Shown: piece by piece, positions 1 through 14,100 of the stretch
How the letters are laid out: each line of letters starts with the position of its first letter
How positions within the stretch are numbered: the stretch's first letter is position 1
Assembly (NCBI GenBank): GCA_963663005.2
Contig: CAXXHH010000015.1
Coordinates: forward strand, 620,001-684,000
Length of the DNA: 64,000 nt
Source of the DNA: CAINVV01 sp963663005
GTDB taxonomy: Bacteria > Bacteroidota > Bacteroidia > Bacteroidales > Prolixibacteraceae
Direction of reading: 5' to 3'
The notes under the pieces: model-generated
Seen by the model: only the letters and a program-made list of their open reading frames with translations
What the model was told of the DNA's origin: nothing
The model's database searches: none
Translations under genes and position numbers: made by a program

Positions 1-2
1 CC

Positions 3-3000
3 ACCGGTACGATAAATGTTGGGGGAACAACTACAATTACGACGCTGACTGCTTCAGCTGCCGGCAATACCGTAAATTATTATGGAGCTGCTCAGACTGC
101 CAAGGTTACAACATACAGTAATCTTACCTTATCCGGCTCCGGAGCCAAAACATTTGCCACAACCCCTACAGTAAATGGCGTTCTTTCCATGGAAGGCACC
201 GCTACCATAACTGTGACCACGGGTGCAGTTACCTATGGCTCTTCGGCAACTCTTCAGTACAATACAGCAACTTCGAGAACAGAAGGTGCAGAATGGATAT
301 CTCCGTTTGCGGCAACCGGTGGCGTCGTTATTGCGAACACGGGAACGATAACAATGGCCGGAGCTAATGTCTTAAACGCCTCTGTACCATTGACTATAAA
401 CAGTGGAGCAACTTTAAATACGGGTAATTTTCAATTGACTTTTGGTGGTAATTTCGTCAAAGGTGGCACCTTTACGGCGGGTTCTTCGCCGATTGTCATA
501 GCAAATACGATGGTTGCTCAAAGCATAGACGGATTTACCACAACTGGTCTTGTCTCGATGACAAAAACGGCTGGAACTGCGACCTTCCAGGGGAATGTCT
601 CCGGTGCAGGATTAACAATTAATGGAACAGGCGGTACTCTGAATCTTGGCACAGGCTTAACGCACTCTTTTTCAGGTACATGGACCCGAACAAACGGAAC
701 ACTGGACGGTGGCTCCAGTACCCTGATACTTGGAAGCGGGTATAGCGGAACCGGCGGCACTTTCACCGCCAGTACAGGAAATGTGATCTATAATGCATCC
801 GCAGCTCAATCCATTGCACCCGTCACCTACAACAATTTAACGCTCTCCGGTACATCGGCAAAGACTTTCCCGGCAGGAACGACAACTGTTAACGGTATTC
901 TTTCGATGGAAGGAACTGCAACCACCACGGTTACCGGCACCCTGACATTTGGCGCTTCATCAACCCTTCACTATAAAGGAAGTGCTGCACAAACAACCGG
1001 GAATGAGTTTATTACCCCCTTCCCGGGAAGCGGAGGTGTGAAAATTAACAACGCAAATGGTGTGACGTTAGGCAGCGCCCGCAGTCTTGGCGCGAATCCG
1101 CTTACCATCGGCGATGTCGTCTCCAACTCAGTATTCAACGATGGCGGCAACCAACTCACGGCTACCGGAACTCTCAACCTGACTTCCGGGCTGATGAAAT
1201 TAGGCTCAGCTACTGCCACAACATTCCCGGCTTTTGGAACAAGGAATATTTCGGCCGGTACCACTGTTGAATATGCCGCAACGGCAACGCAAACAATAAA
1301 AGGAATTTCCTACAGCAATTTGACAATCAGTGGCTCAGGAAACAATTCCAAAGTTTCCGATGCAGACATTACGGTTGATGGAATTCTGAATTTAAACAGC
1401 AGCAATGCATCTTCAACGAAAGGCTGTCTGGACATGAGTTCATTCACCCTGAATATGGGCATTTCATCCACGACAACGGGGACAGGCGATGTGACAGGCA
1501 TTGTGAAACGCACGAATGCCTCATTTGCCAATAATATCGCATATAGTTTTGGTAATCAATATACTACTGTAACTTTTAGCGGCATCAGCGGAGGAACAAA
1601 ACCGGGTTGGTTAAGCTGTAAAATTTCGCTGGGTGCGGCGCCGTCCTGGAAAACAGGTGCGATTCAGCGTGTTTATACCTTTGCCGAAGACGTTGCATCA
1701 ACTGATAAAGTTGATGCAAGACTGCATTATCTGGACAGCGAAATAAATTCAAATCTTGACGCTAATCTGGTCTTTTACGATGCCCATAACGGCCCAACGT
1801 TTGCCACTGTGCACGAACATGGCAAAACAAACAATGATGCAACTCTAAATTTTGTCGATCTATCCGGTATCACCTCCTCCTATCTTGCGCCATCCTCTTC
1901 CCTGGACAACAAACAATGGAGCCTTGCAAATTATTCATCCGCAAAAAACAGCTGGAATGGGTTATCGACAGATTGGACTCAAAATACAAACTGGACAGCG
2001 GGTCATGCTCCGCTAACAACAGAAGACGTTTTAATCCCGGCTGGCAAATTAAATTATCCTGCCCTGACGCTCAATGTGGAGGTAAAAACCCTCGAGATTG
2101 AGGCCGAAGCATCCGTAACAGCAGGTGCTTTCAACGTCACTATTAATGGCTCCACAGGAGCCTGGATCAATAACGGTACATTTAACAGTTCCGGTGCAAG
2201 TACCCTGATTTTCTCTAATGGAAATATTTCCAATGTGGTGTCAATCAGCGGCTCCGGAACAAATAATTTCACCAATGTAACCGTAAATGCCAACACATTC
2301 TTACAACCGGCGGCAAACAGTTATATCAAAATTGCGGGAACGCTCACTGCCGGTTCCGGTAGCATCATCGATTTAAAAACTACTTCGAATACGGTAGAAT
2401 ACAACGGCTCCGGACAGACGATTATCAATCCGGTCGGTCCGGGTGCGGATATCGGCTATTCATATCTGGTTATCAACAACTCAGGAACAACCACGCTACC
2501 CGCAGCACTAAACGTAATGCACGATTTCACCCAAAATGGGGGAACAACAGTCGCGGCAGCATCTTCTACCATTGATATTCTGGAGAACGTGATATTAAAT
2601 TCTGGCACATTTAATGCATCGAGCGCCGCTATAAATATCTCCGGAAATTGGTCGAACAACGGAGCTACGCTTACACCGGGCACAAGTACCGTTACATTCA
2701 ACAACACCGCATCCGCCCAATCAATTAACGGAACCGCCACCAGTCAGACATTCTACAATTTAGTGGTGGCGAAGACCGCCCAGACTCTTAGCGTTTCCGG
2801 AAGCACAAACGCCCTAACTATCAACAATTTCACCGAAACAAGTGGAAATTTTACTGCACCTGCGACATTAACAATTAATGGAAATGCCACCCTGACTGCA
2901 GGAACGTTAACTGCAGGTTCGAGTACTACCACGATTACAGGGAATACAACGCTCACATCCGGTACATTTATCCCCGGCTCAACAACCAACTTTTCGGGGA

Positions 3001-6000
3001 ATATTACAAACAACGGAGCTACTTTTACTGATGCAACCGGAACTGTTAACCTGAATGGTTCAGTTGCCCGCACCATCGGAGGTACCACTTCCAATACCTT
3101 TAACAATCTGACCATCAATAATACAGCCGGGATTAGCGCAGGCATTGACCAGACTGTCAATGGAATTCTTAATCTTCAGAGTGCAAACCCATCATCGATC
3201 AAAGGAAGTCTCGATATGGGAGCAAACACGCTGTCGATGGGCATTGCGGCCACTACAACCGGTGCCGGTGATGTGACAGGTATTGTGAAAAGAAATCACG
3301 TTTTTTCAGGCAATACTGCCTACTCATTTGGTAACCCAAATACCACTATCACTTTCGTTAATGTTACGGGAGCTATAAAACCGGCATGGGTAAGCTGTAA
3401 AATTGCGATCGGAACAGCACCAGGCTGGAGAAGTCAGGCTATAAACAGGATTTATAGTTTTGCACAGGATGGAACCGGAACAGACAGAACCGTTACCAAG
3501 CTTCATTATCTCGACTCTGAATTACACGGAACCGAGACCGATGAAACTAAACTCGTTTTTTGGGATGCTTACACCAGTCCTGATTATACCAGCAAGTTCC
3601 CTCGCAGCAAATCCAACAATGATGCCACAAACAATTGGGTAGAATTGAGTGGTATGGCAATTAATTTTATTGCCACATCTGCTACACTTGACGTAAAACA
3701 GTGGGGACTAAGCTATACGAACGTCACTAAAATTACCTGGACAGGAAATGGATCACCAACTTACGCCGGCGATTGGAGCTTACCAGGAAACTGGAACGGC
3801 GGCGTTCCGCTTTCTACCGATGATGTTCTTATTCCGGCTTCACTTCCCTCTAATACAAATGGTTATCCAACCAGAAATCTGAATAGCGGTACAACTCCTG
3901 CCGTTGCAAAAACTATTGAAATAGAGGCTGGTGCTTCAGTCAGCGTTGATTCGTATGACATCACTGTTTTCGGCTCAACCGGAGCATGGGTCAATAACGG
4001 CACCTTCAATGCAGGAACCGGAAGAGTGACTTTCAATCATAATACCCCATCCGAAAATGTCACGATTGCCGGAAGTACCAATTTCAACAATGTAACCGTT
4101 TCAGATGGAACTACGTTGGTGCCCGGGAGCGACAATATCATGAGAATTGCCGGATCATTGTCACTTTCAGCCACGGGAATTCTGAGTGCTTCAACAAACA
4201 ATAATACAATTGAATACAACGGTGCTTCTCAAACTGTTATATTACCAAATGGCACCTCAACCGGATATTACAATCTAATTCTGAGTGGCAGTGGTACTAA
4301 GACCATGCCTTCCCAAAAACTGGATATCCATAAGGATTTCACATTAAGTGGCACTTCGCAGGTTAATGCAAATCAGGATATTGCCGCTACTGGAAATATC
4401 ACAATTGGATCGGGGACTTCCCTGAACGCCTCCACTTACGGAATTAGCCTGGGGGGTAACTGGAGTAATAGCGGAAGCTTTTCTGCAGGTTCAGGCACAG
4501 TAACTTTCAACGGATCCTCTGCCCAGACTATCAGCGGAAGCAGTACGTTCAATAACCTGACGGTCAATAATACATCGGGCGTCACAGCCGGAGCGAACCA
4601 GGTCGTAAATGGTATTCTTAATTTACAGAGCGCAAATGCATCTTCTGTCAAAGGAAGTTTGGATTTGGGTGCAAGTACCCTCCTCATGGGCGGGTCGGCA
4701 ACGAATACGGGAATTGGAGACGTGACCGGTATTGTGAGAAGAACGGCTATTCTTAACAGCGTCGTCTACACGCTCGGAAATCCAAATACCTCCATCTCAT
4801 TTACAGCTTCCGGAACATTGCCGTCAGAAATGAGTCTGCGAACCACTATCGGCAACGCACCTGCCTGGAAGACCGGGGCAATTCAAAGAACCTACGAATT
4901 TATTCAGACTGGCGCATCCGGCGTAAAGGCGACAATAACAGGCCACTACCTTGATTCAGAATTGAATGGAAACGTCGAGAGCACATTATCCTTCTTCAAG
5001 TATGAAGGATCGGTAGTCAGCGAGATAGGGCGTTCAGATTATGATATCACCAACAACGCTATAACCTTGTCGGGTCTTGATGTATCTGCTTTTCCGGCCT
5101 CTTTCGGAACCTCCGTTCAGACTATCGGCAGCACCAATGTAGTTTCGTCTACCTGGACAGGGACGACCAGCACAAATTGGTCGACGCCATCCAACTGGTA
5201 TAATGCAAATGTTCCCGGTCCTGGTTCAAACGTAATCATACCGGATGCCGGTACAACCAATTGGGATCCGACCATTCCAAATGGTACTTCAATTGCCTCC
5301 ATAAACCTGCAAAATGCGGCAATTTTAAATGCGGCCTCAGGTGCACAACTAACACTGACTGGAACCGGATTAACATGGAATAACGATGGCGGAATCTTCA
5401 ATGCAAACGGAAGCAACGTAACCTTTACCAATGCCAGCGGCGCATCTGTCTCAGGTTCCACGAATTTTTACAATCTGACAATTAACACCGGTGTTGTGGT
5501 TGCCCTGGAATCGGGCTCAATAACCGGAATTTCCGGAGGTATAACCAATAATGGAGTATTGAGCACCACCGCTCAGGGACCAACAACGGTGAATTACAAC
5601 GGAGGCGACCAAACGATTGCAGTTCCTAATTCGGCAACAAACAGGTACAGCACCCTGATTTTGAGCGGAAGTGGAACTAAAACGATGCCTCTCTCTGCAT
5701 TGACAATTGGAGTTGATTTTACCATGGAAGGTACAGCCTCTGCCACTGCCAGAAATTCGCTGACCATTACGGGCAATTTATCTCTTGCTGCCGGAACAAC
5801 TTTTACATCAGGTAATTTTTCTCACTCAATTGCCGGTAATTTTATCGACAATGGTTCATTGGTAGCCACAGGAAGTACTATTACATTAAATGGTACTTCT
5901 AATCAAACAATTAGCGGAACAGAGAATCCGGTATTTACGAACCTGAGTATCACCAATTCCACGGCGACTGTCACCACCGAAGTAAATCTACGATGCCTCG

Positions 6001-8155
6001 GAGATTTTGCCAATTCCGGAATCCTGGATATGAGTACCAATACCCTTGCCGTAACCGGAAGCCTTACTAATACCGGAACGTTGAAGACTCAGAACAGCAG
6101 TACAATACCGATCCCATCCGGTAAAACCTGGGCCGGACTTGTTGAGTACAACGGTTCTACTGCCCAAACTGCCGTTACCGGAACATACAACAATTTGACT
6201 ATCAACAATATTGCAGGCGCTACTGCAAGCGGAGATATTACGGTAAATGGAACACTTAGCATGCCGAAGGCTAATCCTACTGCCACAAACGGCTCCCTCG
6301 AGATGGCAACTAACTGGGGAAGTTATCCTTCCGCCGGTAATGCGGTTTTAGGGACCTTTTCATCCTATACACTTTTCATGGGTGCCTCTTCCATCACATC
6401 CGGTATCGGCGACGTAACCGGAATCGTTGCCCGCAACTATCAACTGGCAGCTGGAAACTCTTATTCTTTTGGAAATCAGTACACCACGATTTCCTTTACA
6501 TCGGGAGCTTCTCCGACAATTCCGAGCGGAGCAACAGTAATTATCAAAATAGGCGCCGCACCGGCGGGAAAACCTGAAGCCGTTCAACGAAACTATCAGA
6601 TACTTCCATCGGGAGGTTCCAATTGCTTCGTAAACGCAAATTTCCACTACCTGGATTCCGAATTACAGGCAAATACTGAGTCAAATCTGGTAACATGGGA
6701 TTACGATCTGGATGGAGGCTTCAGCACGCCGGATGAGCACGGACGGGCGGCCTACGATTTCACAAATAATTATATCGGATTTTCCAATGTACCTATAAGC
6801 TATTTCCTCTACGTTGACCCAACGCACAAATGGCGTACGATTTTTGAAATGGGAGACCATGCTTCAACGCAATATTTAACCTGGAGAGGCACCTACAACA
6901 CCGACTGGACAGATGGCAGTAACTGGTTCCCGACCGGAAACGTGCCGGATGCCACGAGTTTTGTCACCATTCCGGATGCCGCCAAGACTAACTTCTCACC
7001 GACTCTGCCAGCCACGGCAATTGTGAATACGCTACTTATCGAAAATGGGGGAATTTTGACGATGGGCAATAGCACGCTTACAATCGCCAACAGCCTGAGC
7101 GGCGGATGGGAAGATCAGAATGCTTCAGGCAATGATCCTGGAACCAGCACGGTGATTTTTGCTAATTCGGGTGCTTCAGTTTCCGGAACGGCAAGATTTT
7201 ACAACCTGACCATCAATTCGGGCGCTAACCTCACGAATTCTATTAACGCCACAGTAAAGATTGCGGGTACCTTCACTAAAACAGGAGCTTGGTATACCGA
7301 TGTGACAAGCGGCATGTGTACTGTCGAATACAACGGTGATAACCAGACTGTTGTTCTATCCGACGGTTCTCCGACCTATCATAATCTTATCTTAAGCGGA
7401 AGCGGTACAAAGACTCTGCCATCCGCTGCGATGACCCTGGATGGTGATTTTACAATTGGAACCGGTGTTACGACGACATTGTCAAATGATCTGGCAATTA
7501 GAGGCAATTTTAACAATAGTGCGACCTCTTTCACCAATGATGCCGGCACTGTTTCCTTCAATGGATCGTCTGCTCAATCTATTGGCGGTAGCACTGCTAC
7601 CACGTTCAACAACCTGACCCTGAATAATGCTTCCGGTGTTACACTCAGTAACGTGGATGCTTCGGTTAACGGAGTCCTGACCTTCAGCAACGGAATACTG
7701 AACACCGGAACAAACCTGCTTACGGTGGGGGTATCTGGCTCTATCACCGGTGCCGGTTCAACAAAGTATGTAAATGGAAAACTTGCGCGTGTATTTGGCT
7801 CTGCCTCATCCAAGAGTTTCCCAATTGCCAAAGGCGGGAACTACAGGCCTATTACACTTAATTATTCGGCATTAACCGGAACCAGCACAGTAATCGCGGA
7901 GCAGTTCGAAGGTACTTTGCCTGGGACATTACCGTCCAATACGACTGTTTTTGCCGATAGATACTGGACTGTTACAGAGTCCGGAGGCAGCAATTATTCC
8001 TATAATTTAACAGTAGACCCGACCGGATTTTCACCTACCCATTCGGTCGTGCTATTGAAGAATGACGGCACCACAACGGCAAATGCGACGACTTCTCCAA
8101 ACTATACGAACACCACCGGATTTACAACTTTTGGGAGTTTTGGCCTTGGAGAATC
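3..8155 (+). repeat. Four degenerate beta-solenoid super-modules in the giant protein
   Basis: The N-terminal visible part repeats a large unit at protein level. Each unit holds short solenoid turns ('NNLT..NT.G', 'VNGIL'), a block around 'GDVTGIV', a 'YSFGN...T.I.F' strand, and a block around 'LHYLDSEL'. The GDVTGIV blocks lie near nt 1490, 3275, 4715 and 6410. A W-rich motif of form 'DW...NW..G..P.....V.IP' (the first residue varies) lies near nt 1960-2045, 3760-3840, 5170-5250 and 6895-6980. The unit is roughly 1.4-1.8 kb. The copies are clearly related but diverged, so this is old duplication rather than a fresh expansion. Confidence 0.75.
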
Positions 8156-11100
8156 AGAAATAACGACCTTAACAACTGTAGACGCCAAGACAATAACCTA
8201 TGGGAATTCCACTGTAAACCTGACAGCAACTGTTGCTCCGGTACCTTCTGGTGGAACCATTCAGTTTTATATCGATGGTGCAGCAGTTGGTAGTCCGGTG
8301 AACGTCAATATCTCTACCGGCGCGGCCAGTTATACCTACAATCCAGCTACGCTAACCGCCGGAAGCCACACAATTTCCGGACAATTTTCAGGGTACGGCG
8401 ACTTCCTGGTAAGTAGTAAAACGAATGCAACATTGACAGTTGGTACGAAGAATTTGACCATCACTGCAAGCAACCAGGTCAAATGTTTCGGATCTGAATT
8501 TACCTTCGCCGGAAATGAATTTACTTCCCTGGGATTGATAAATTCAGACGCAATCTCATCTGTGACACTGGCAAGCTCAGGTGCATCAGCCGGAGCTGTT
8601 GCGGGAACCTATTCTATTGTTCCCTCCGCTGCTACAGGCACTGGACTAACAAATTATACTATCGGCTATACAAGCGGAACGTTGACCGTGGATGCTTCCT
8701 CAGTTGGTGGCTTACTGGCAGGTGGTACAACCATCTGTTCCGGAAACACGAGTGGCACACTGACACTATCGAATTATGTGGGTACCATACTGAAATGGCA
8801 AAGTTCGGTATCACCTTTCAGCTCATGGACAGACATATCCAACACCTCAACAACTTATACATCTGGGGCACTGACTCAAACCACCCAATTCCGGGCCATA
8901 GTACAAAACGGAAGTTGTTCGGTTTCCAATTCAACTTCTACCACTGTGACAGTTGATCCTGTTTCAATTGGTGGATCAGTATCTGGGGGCGTTACGCAAA
9001 TCTACATGGGTCAGTCGACCGGCGATCTCATCTTGTCTGGCTACACCGGAGCGGTCACAAAATGGCAGCACCGTCTGGGAACCGGATCATGGGTGAATGT
9101 AACAAACACGACAAATACCTTCAACGACTCTCCCAATGCCGTTGGCACATGGGAATACCGTGCCGTCGTTCAAAGCGGAACATGCCCCGAGACTACTTCG
9201 GCTTCCTATTTCGTTGAAGTAATAGCCTCAAATGCGGGTGCCGTTACCGGAGGAAGCACGCCGATCTGTTTGGGCGGTGCAACTGGAACCATGACGCTCG
9301 CCGGGTATACCGGAACTATTTCCAGATGGCAGAAACATCTGGATAGCGGTTCGTGGGTTGATATTGCAAACACATCCACGACTTATTCTGAAACTCCTGC
9401 CTCCGCCGGAACATGGGAGTACCGTGCCGTGGTACTCAATGCTCAGGAGATGAACTCTGCTCCCACCACTATCGTCGTTGATCCGCCAACAGTAGCCGGA
9501 GCAGTCACCGGTGGAACCAATGTTTGCACTGGCAGCACCAGTGGCGTATTAACACTATCCGGCCAGACAGGTTCTGTTGTAAGATGGGAAAGTTCAGTTT
9601 CTCCATTCTCCAGCTGGACTCCAATAACGAATAGCTCAACAACTTATACATCTGGCTCATTAACCGAAACGACCAAATTCAGAGCAGTTGTCCAAAGCGG
9701 TGCATGCTCCGCGGCTAATGCAACTGCCACGACTGTCACCATCGATCCGGTTTCTGTGGGAGGATCGCTCTCCGGCGGAACCAGCCCTATCTATCTTGGC
9801 CAGTCGACCGGAGATATCACACTTTCCGGTCAAACCGGAACGGTCGTAAAATGGCAGGAACGCATCGGAAACGGAACCTGGGAAGATGTTGTCAACACTA
9901 CGACCACATACAACGATACGGAAGTCACCACCGGCACATGGGAATACCGTGCAGTGGTTCAAAGCGGCAGCTGTCCGGCAACCAATTCATCCACAAAAAC
10001 AATCGATCTTCAGCCAAACAATTCCGGAGCGGTAACGGGAGGAAATACCCCAATTTGTTTGGGGACTTCAACCGGTACATTGACGCTGTCCGGTTATACA
10101 GGCACTATCTCAAAATGGCAGAAATTGCTGGTGGGTGGTTCCTGGAGCGACATTTCCAATACCACCACTACCTTCTCGGAAATACCGTCTTCGGCCGGTA
10201 CATGGCAATATCGCGCCGTCGTTCACAACGCTTCAGACATGAATTCAACAGCCGTCACAATCGTTGTGGATCCAACCACCGTGGAAGGCTCTGTCTCAGG
10301 CGGAACAACAATCTGCTCAGGTAACACTAGCGGATTACTTACGTTATCCGGACATACCGGTTCAGTAGTAAAATGGCAGAAATCTGTCGCACCATTTTCT
10401 TCCTGGTCGGATATATCCAATACCTCAACAACATACACCTCAGGTGCACTAACGGAAACCACCTATTTCAGGGCTGTTGTTCAAAGCGGAAGCTGCCTGG
10501 CAGTCGCTTCATCTTCAACTACGGTTACTGTGGATCCGGTTTCTGTCGGTGGATCATTATCGGGCGGTACAACCCCAATTTTCCTGGGCCAGTCGACCGG
10601 CACAATCACGCTCTCAGGAAATACCGGAAATGTGATACAATGGCAGGAAAGGCTGGACGGAGGATCATGGAATTCGATTACCAACACGACAGCAACCTAC
10701 TCTGAAACGCCCGCCTCTGCAGGGACATGGGAATACCGCGCCGTTGTTCAGAGCGGAGTTTGCTCAATAGCCTATTCATCAGTTGCCACTATCGTTGTTC
10801 AACCGAATAATGCCGGATCAGTAACGGGCGGAACTACCCCACTTTGTGTAGGCTCATCCACCGGAACGATGACATTATCCGGATATACCGGAACCATTGT
10901 GAAATGGCAGAAATTGCTGTTAGGAGGTTCCTGGGCCGATATAAACATCACCGCAACAACATACTTCGAAACACCATCTTCTGCCGGTACATGGCAGTAT
11001 CGTGCTGTGGTTCACAATGCCACTGACATGAATTCTGCGGCAGTTACAATTGTAGTGGATCCCACTACCGTGCACGGCGCCGTTTCGGGTGGAACGACCA

Positions 11101-14100
11101 TCTGTTCAGGCAGTACCAGCGGCATTCTTACCCTGTCCGGACAAACCGGAACAGTCGTGAAATGGCAGCGTATGGTTTCTCCTTTTACAACCTGGACGGA
11201 CATCGCCAATACTGCTACGACCTACAGTCCCGGCGCATTGACTGAAACCTCTTTATTCAGGGCAGTCGTTAAGAGCGGAAGCTGTTCAACGGCTAACGCT
11301 GATTCTACCGCCGTCATGGTTGATCCGCTTACCGTGGGTGGCACACTTACTGACGGAACAACCGGAACAGTTTATTTAGGACTATCAGTAGGACCCATCA
11401 CCTTAGCCGGCGAAATAGGATCCATTCTGAAATGGCAAAAACGACTGGGAAGTGGCGGTTCATGGGTAGATGTGACCAACACAACCAATACCTTCAGTGA
11501 CTCTCCAAATTCGGTCGGAACCTGGTATTATAGAGCCGTAGTACAAAGCGGAACCTGCGATATTGCTTACTCTGATATAAAATCTGTTGTAGTCGAATCG
11601 TCAGACGCCGGCGCAGTCACGGGAGGAAACACCCCAATCTGTTTGGGTAGTCCGACCGGAACAATGACTCTTGCAGGATATACCGGAACGATTGTCAAAT
11701 GGCAAAAAAGAGTTGACGGCGGTTCATGGGCCAATATTGTAAACACAGCTATAACCTATTCCGAAACTCCAGGCTCTGCCGGAACATGGGAATACCGCGC
11801 CGTTGTTCACAACGCCACTGACATGAATTCTGCTCCCACCTCAATTGTGGTGGATCCAATTTCCGTCGGTGGAACAGTATCGGGCGGAACAACTGTCTGC
11901 TACGGCAGTACCAGCGGTGTGCTCACCTTGGCCGGAGAGACAGGCGCTGTTGTGAGATGGGAAAGTTCAGTCTCACCTTTCAGCTCTTGGTCTTCAATAA
12001 CAAATACATCAACGACATACACCTCAGGCACTTTAACCGAAACCACAAAATTCAGGGCAGTGGTTCAAAGTGGCAGCTGCGCAGAAGCCCCTTCATCCCA
12101 AACAACGGTCACTGTGAATCCTACATCAGTGGGAGGATCACTCGCCGCAGGAGTTTCTGAGATTTTCCTCACGCAATCCACTGGTGCTATTTCGCTTTCC
12201 GGAAATACTGGTTCTGTCGTCAAATGGCAGGAGCGCCTGGGTAGTGGAGGCAGTTGGGTGGATGTGAATAATACCACCACCTCCTACACGGATACCGAAC
12301 CAATAGTCGGCACCTGGTATTATCGGGCAGTAGTTCAAAGTGGTGTCTGTTCTGTGGCAAATTCTTCCGAAATATCCGTAGTGGTTAAACCGAACAATGC
12401 CGGAACTGTCTCAGGTGGCAGCTCACCTGTTTGTTATGGTACCTCTACCGGAACCTTGACATTATCAGGTTACACCGGAACCATTGTGAAGTGGCAGAAA
12501 TTGTTGGTCGGTGGCTCCTGGAGCGACATTGACAATACAGTGGCAACTTTGTCCGAAGTACCCACCTCGGCCGGAACCTGGGAATATCGTGCAGTGGTTC
12601 GAAACGCCTCTGACATGAATTCCGGAACAGTTACAATCGTTGTGGATGCAACAACAGCCGGCGGCACTGTTGCTGGCGGTTCGACTATCTGCTCCGGCAG
12701 CACCAGCGGTTTGCTCACGTTATCCGGACATAACGGTTCTGTCGTGAAGTGGCAAAGTTCAGTATCACCTTTTGATACCTGGGCGGATATAACCAACACT
12801 TCCACTACTTATACATCAGGTGCATTGACCCAAACCACACAATTCAGAGCAGTTGTCCTGAATGGAAGTTGTGTAAACGAAAATTCAGCTCCAACAACGG
12901 TTACCGTGGATCCAATTTCGGTTGGCGGAACCCTCACTACGGGATTCAACACAATCTACGCCGGACAATCGACCGGTGCGATTACCCTTTCCGGGAAAAC
13001 CGGAGTCATCCTAAAATGGCAGCAGCGTGTTGATGGTGGAACCTGGGTAGATGTAAACAATACTACTTCAAGCTATACCGACAACGCACCGACCGTCGGA
13101 ACCTGGGATTATCGGGCTGTTGTTCAGAGCGGAACTTGTTCTGTGGCATATTCTTCAGTAGCAACAATCACAGTAACGGCTTCCAATGCAGGTGCCGTAA
13201 CGGGTGGTTCCTCTCCGATTTGCCTGTCCGGTTCAACAGGAACTCTGACATTATCCGGATACACAGGAACAATCGTGAAATGGCAGAAATTGCTTGACGG
13301 TGGTTCATGGACCGACATAAACAACACTTCTGCAACCTACTCAGAAATTCCATCATCGGCCGGCACGTGGCAGTATCGTGCAATGGTTCACAATGCATCT
13401 GACATGTATTCAGTGCAAGCAATAATTGATGTTGATCCCACAACCGTGGGTGGCTCCGTCACTGGCGGCTCGACCATCTGCTCAGGGAATAGCAGTGGAC
13501 AACTTACGCTATCCGGTCATTTAGGCTCGATCTTAAAGTGGCAGAGTGCTGTTGCACCGTTTACGAGCTGGACTGATATAGCGAATTATATAACCACATA
13601 CTCTCCTGGAGTACTGACGCAGACCACCAAATTCAGGGCTGTGATACAAAGTGGAAGTTGCCTCGTAGAGAATTCTGCGGCGACTACCGTCTCTGTGGAT
13701 CCGGTTTCAGTCGGTGGAAATATCTCTGGCGCTGTTTCACAAATCTTTCTGGGACAGTCAACCGGCACACTCAACTTGTCCGGGCACGTCGGGACTGTCA
13801 CCAAATGGCAGCAACGTTTGGGAACCGGAACATGGGCTGACGTTGCCAACACAACAATTTCATTCTCTGCCACTCCCGACGCGGTTGGTTTCTGGGAATA
13901 CCGTGCAGTGGTGCAAAGCGGACTTTGTTCTGTTACAAATTCTTCTTCTTATTACCTGGAAGTACTTCCTGCAAGCGAGGGCACGGTATCAGGAGGCACG
14001 TCTCCACTCTGTTTGGGTGGTGCAACGGGAACTTTAACACTTTCTGGTTATACCGGAACCGTTGTAAAATGGCAGAAACATCTGAATGGAGGTTCCTGGA

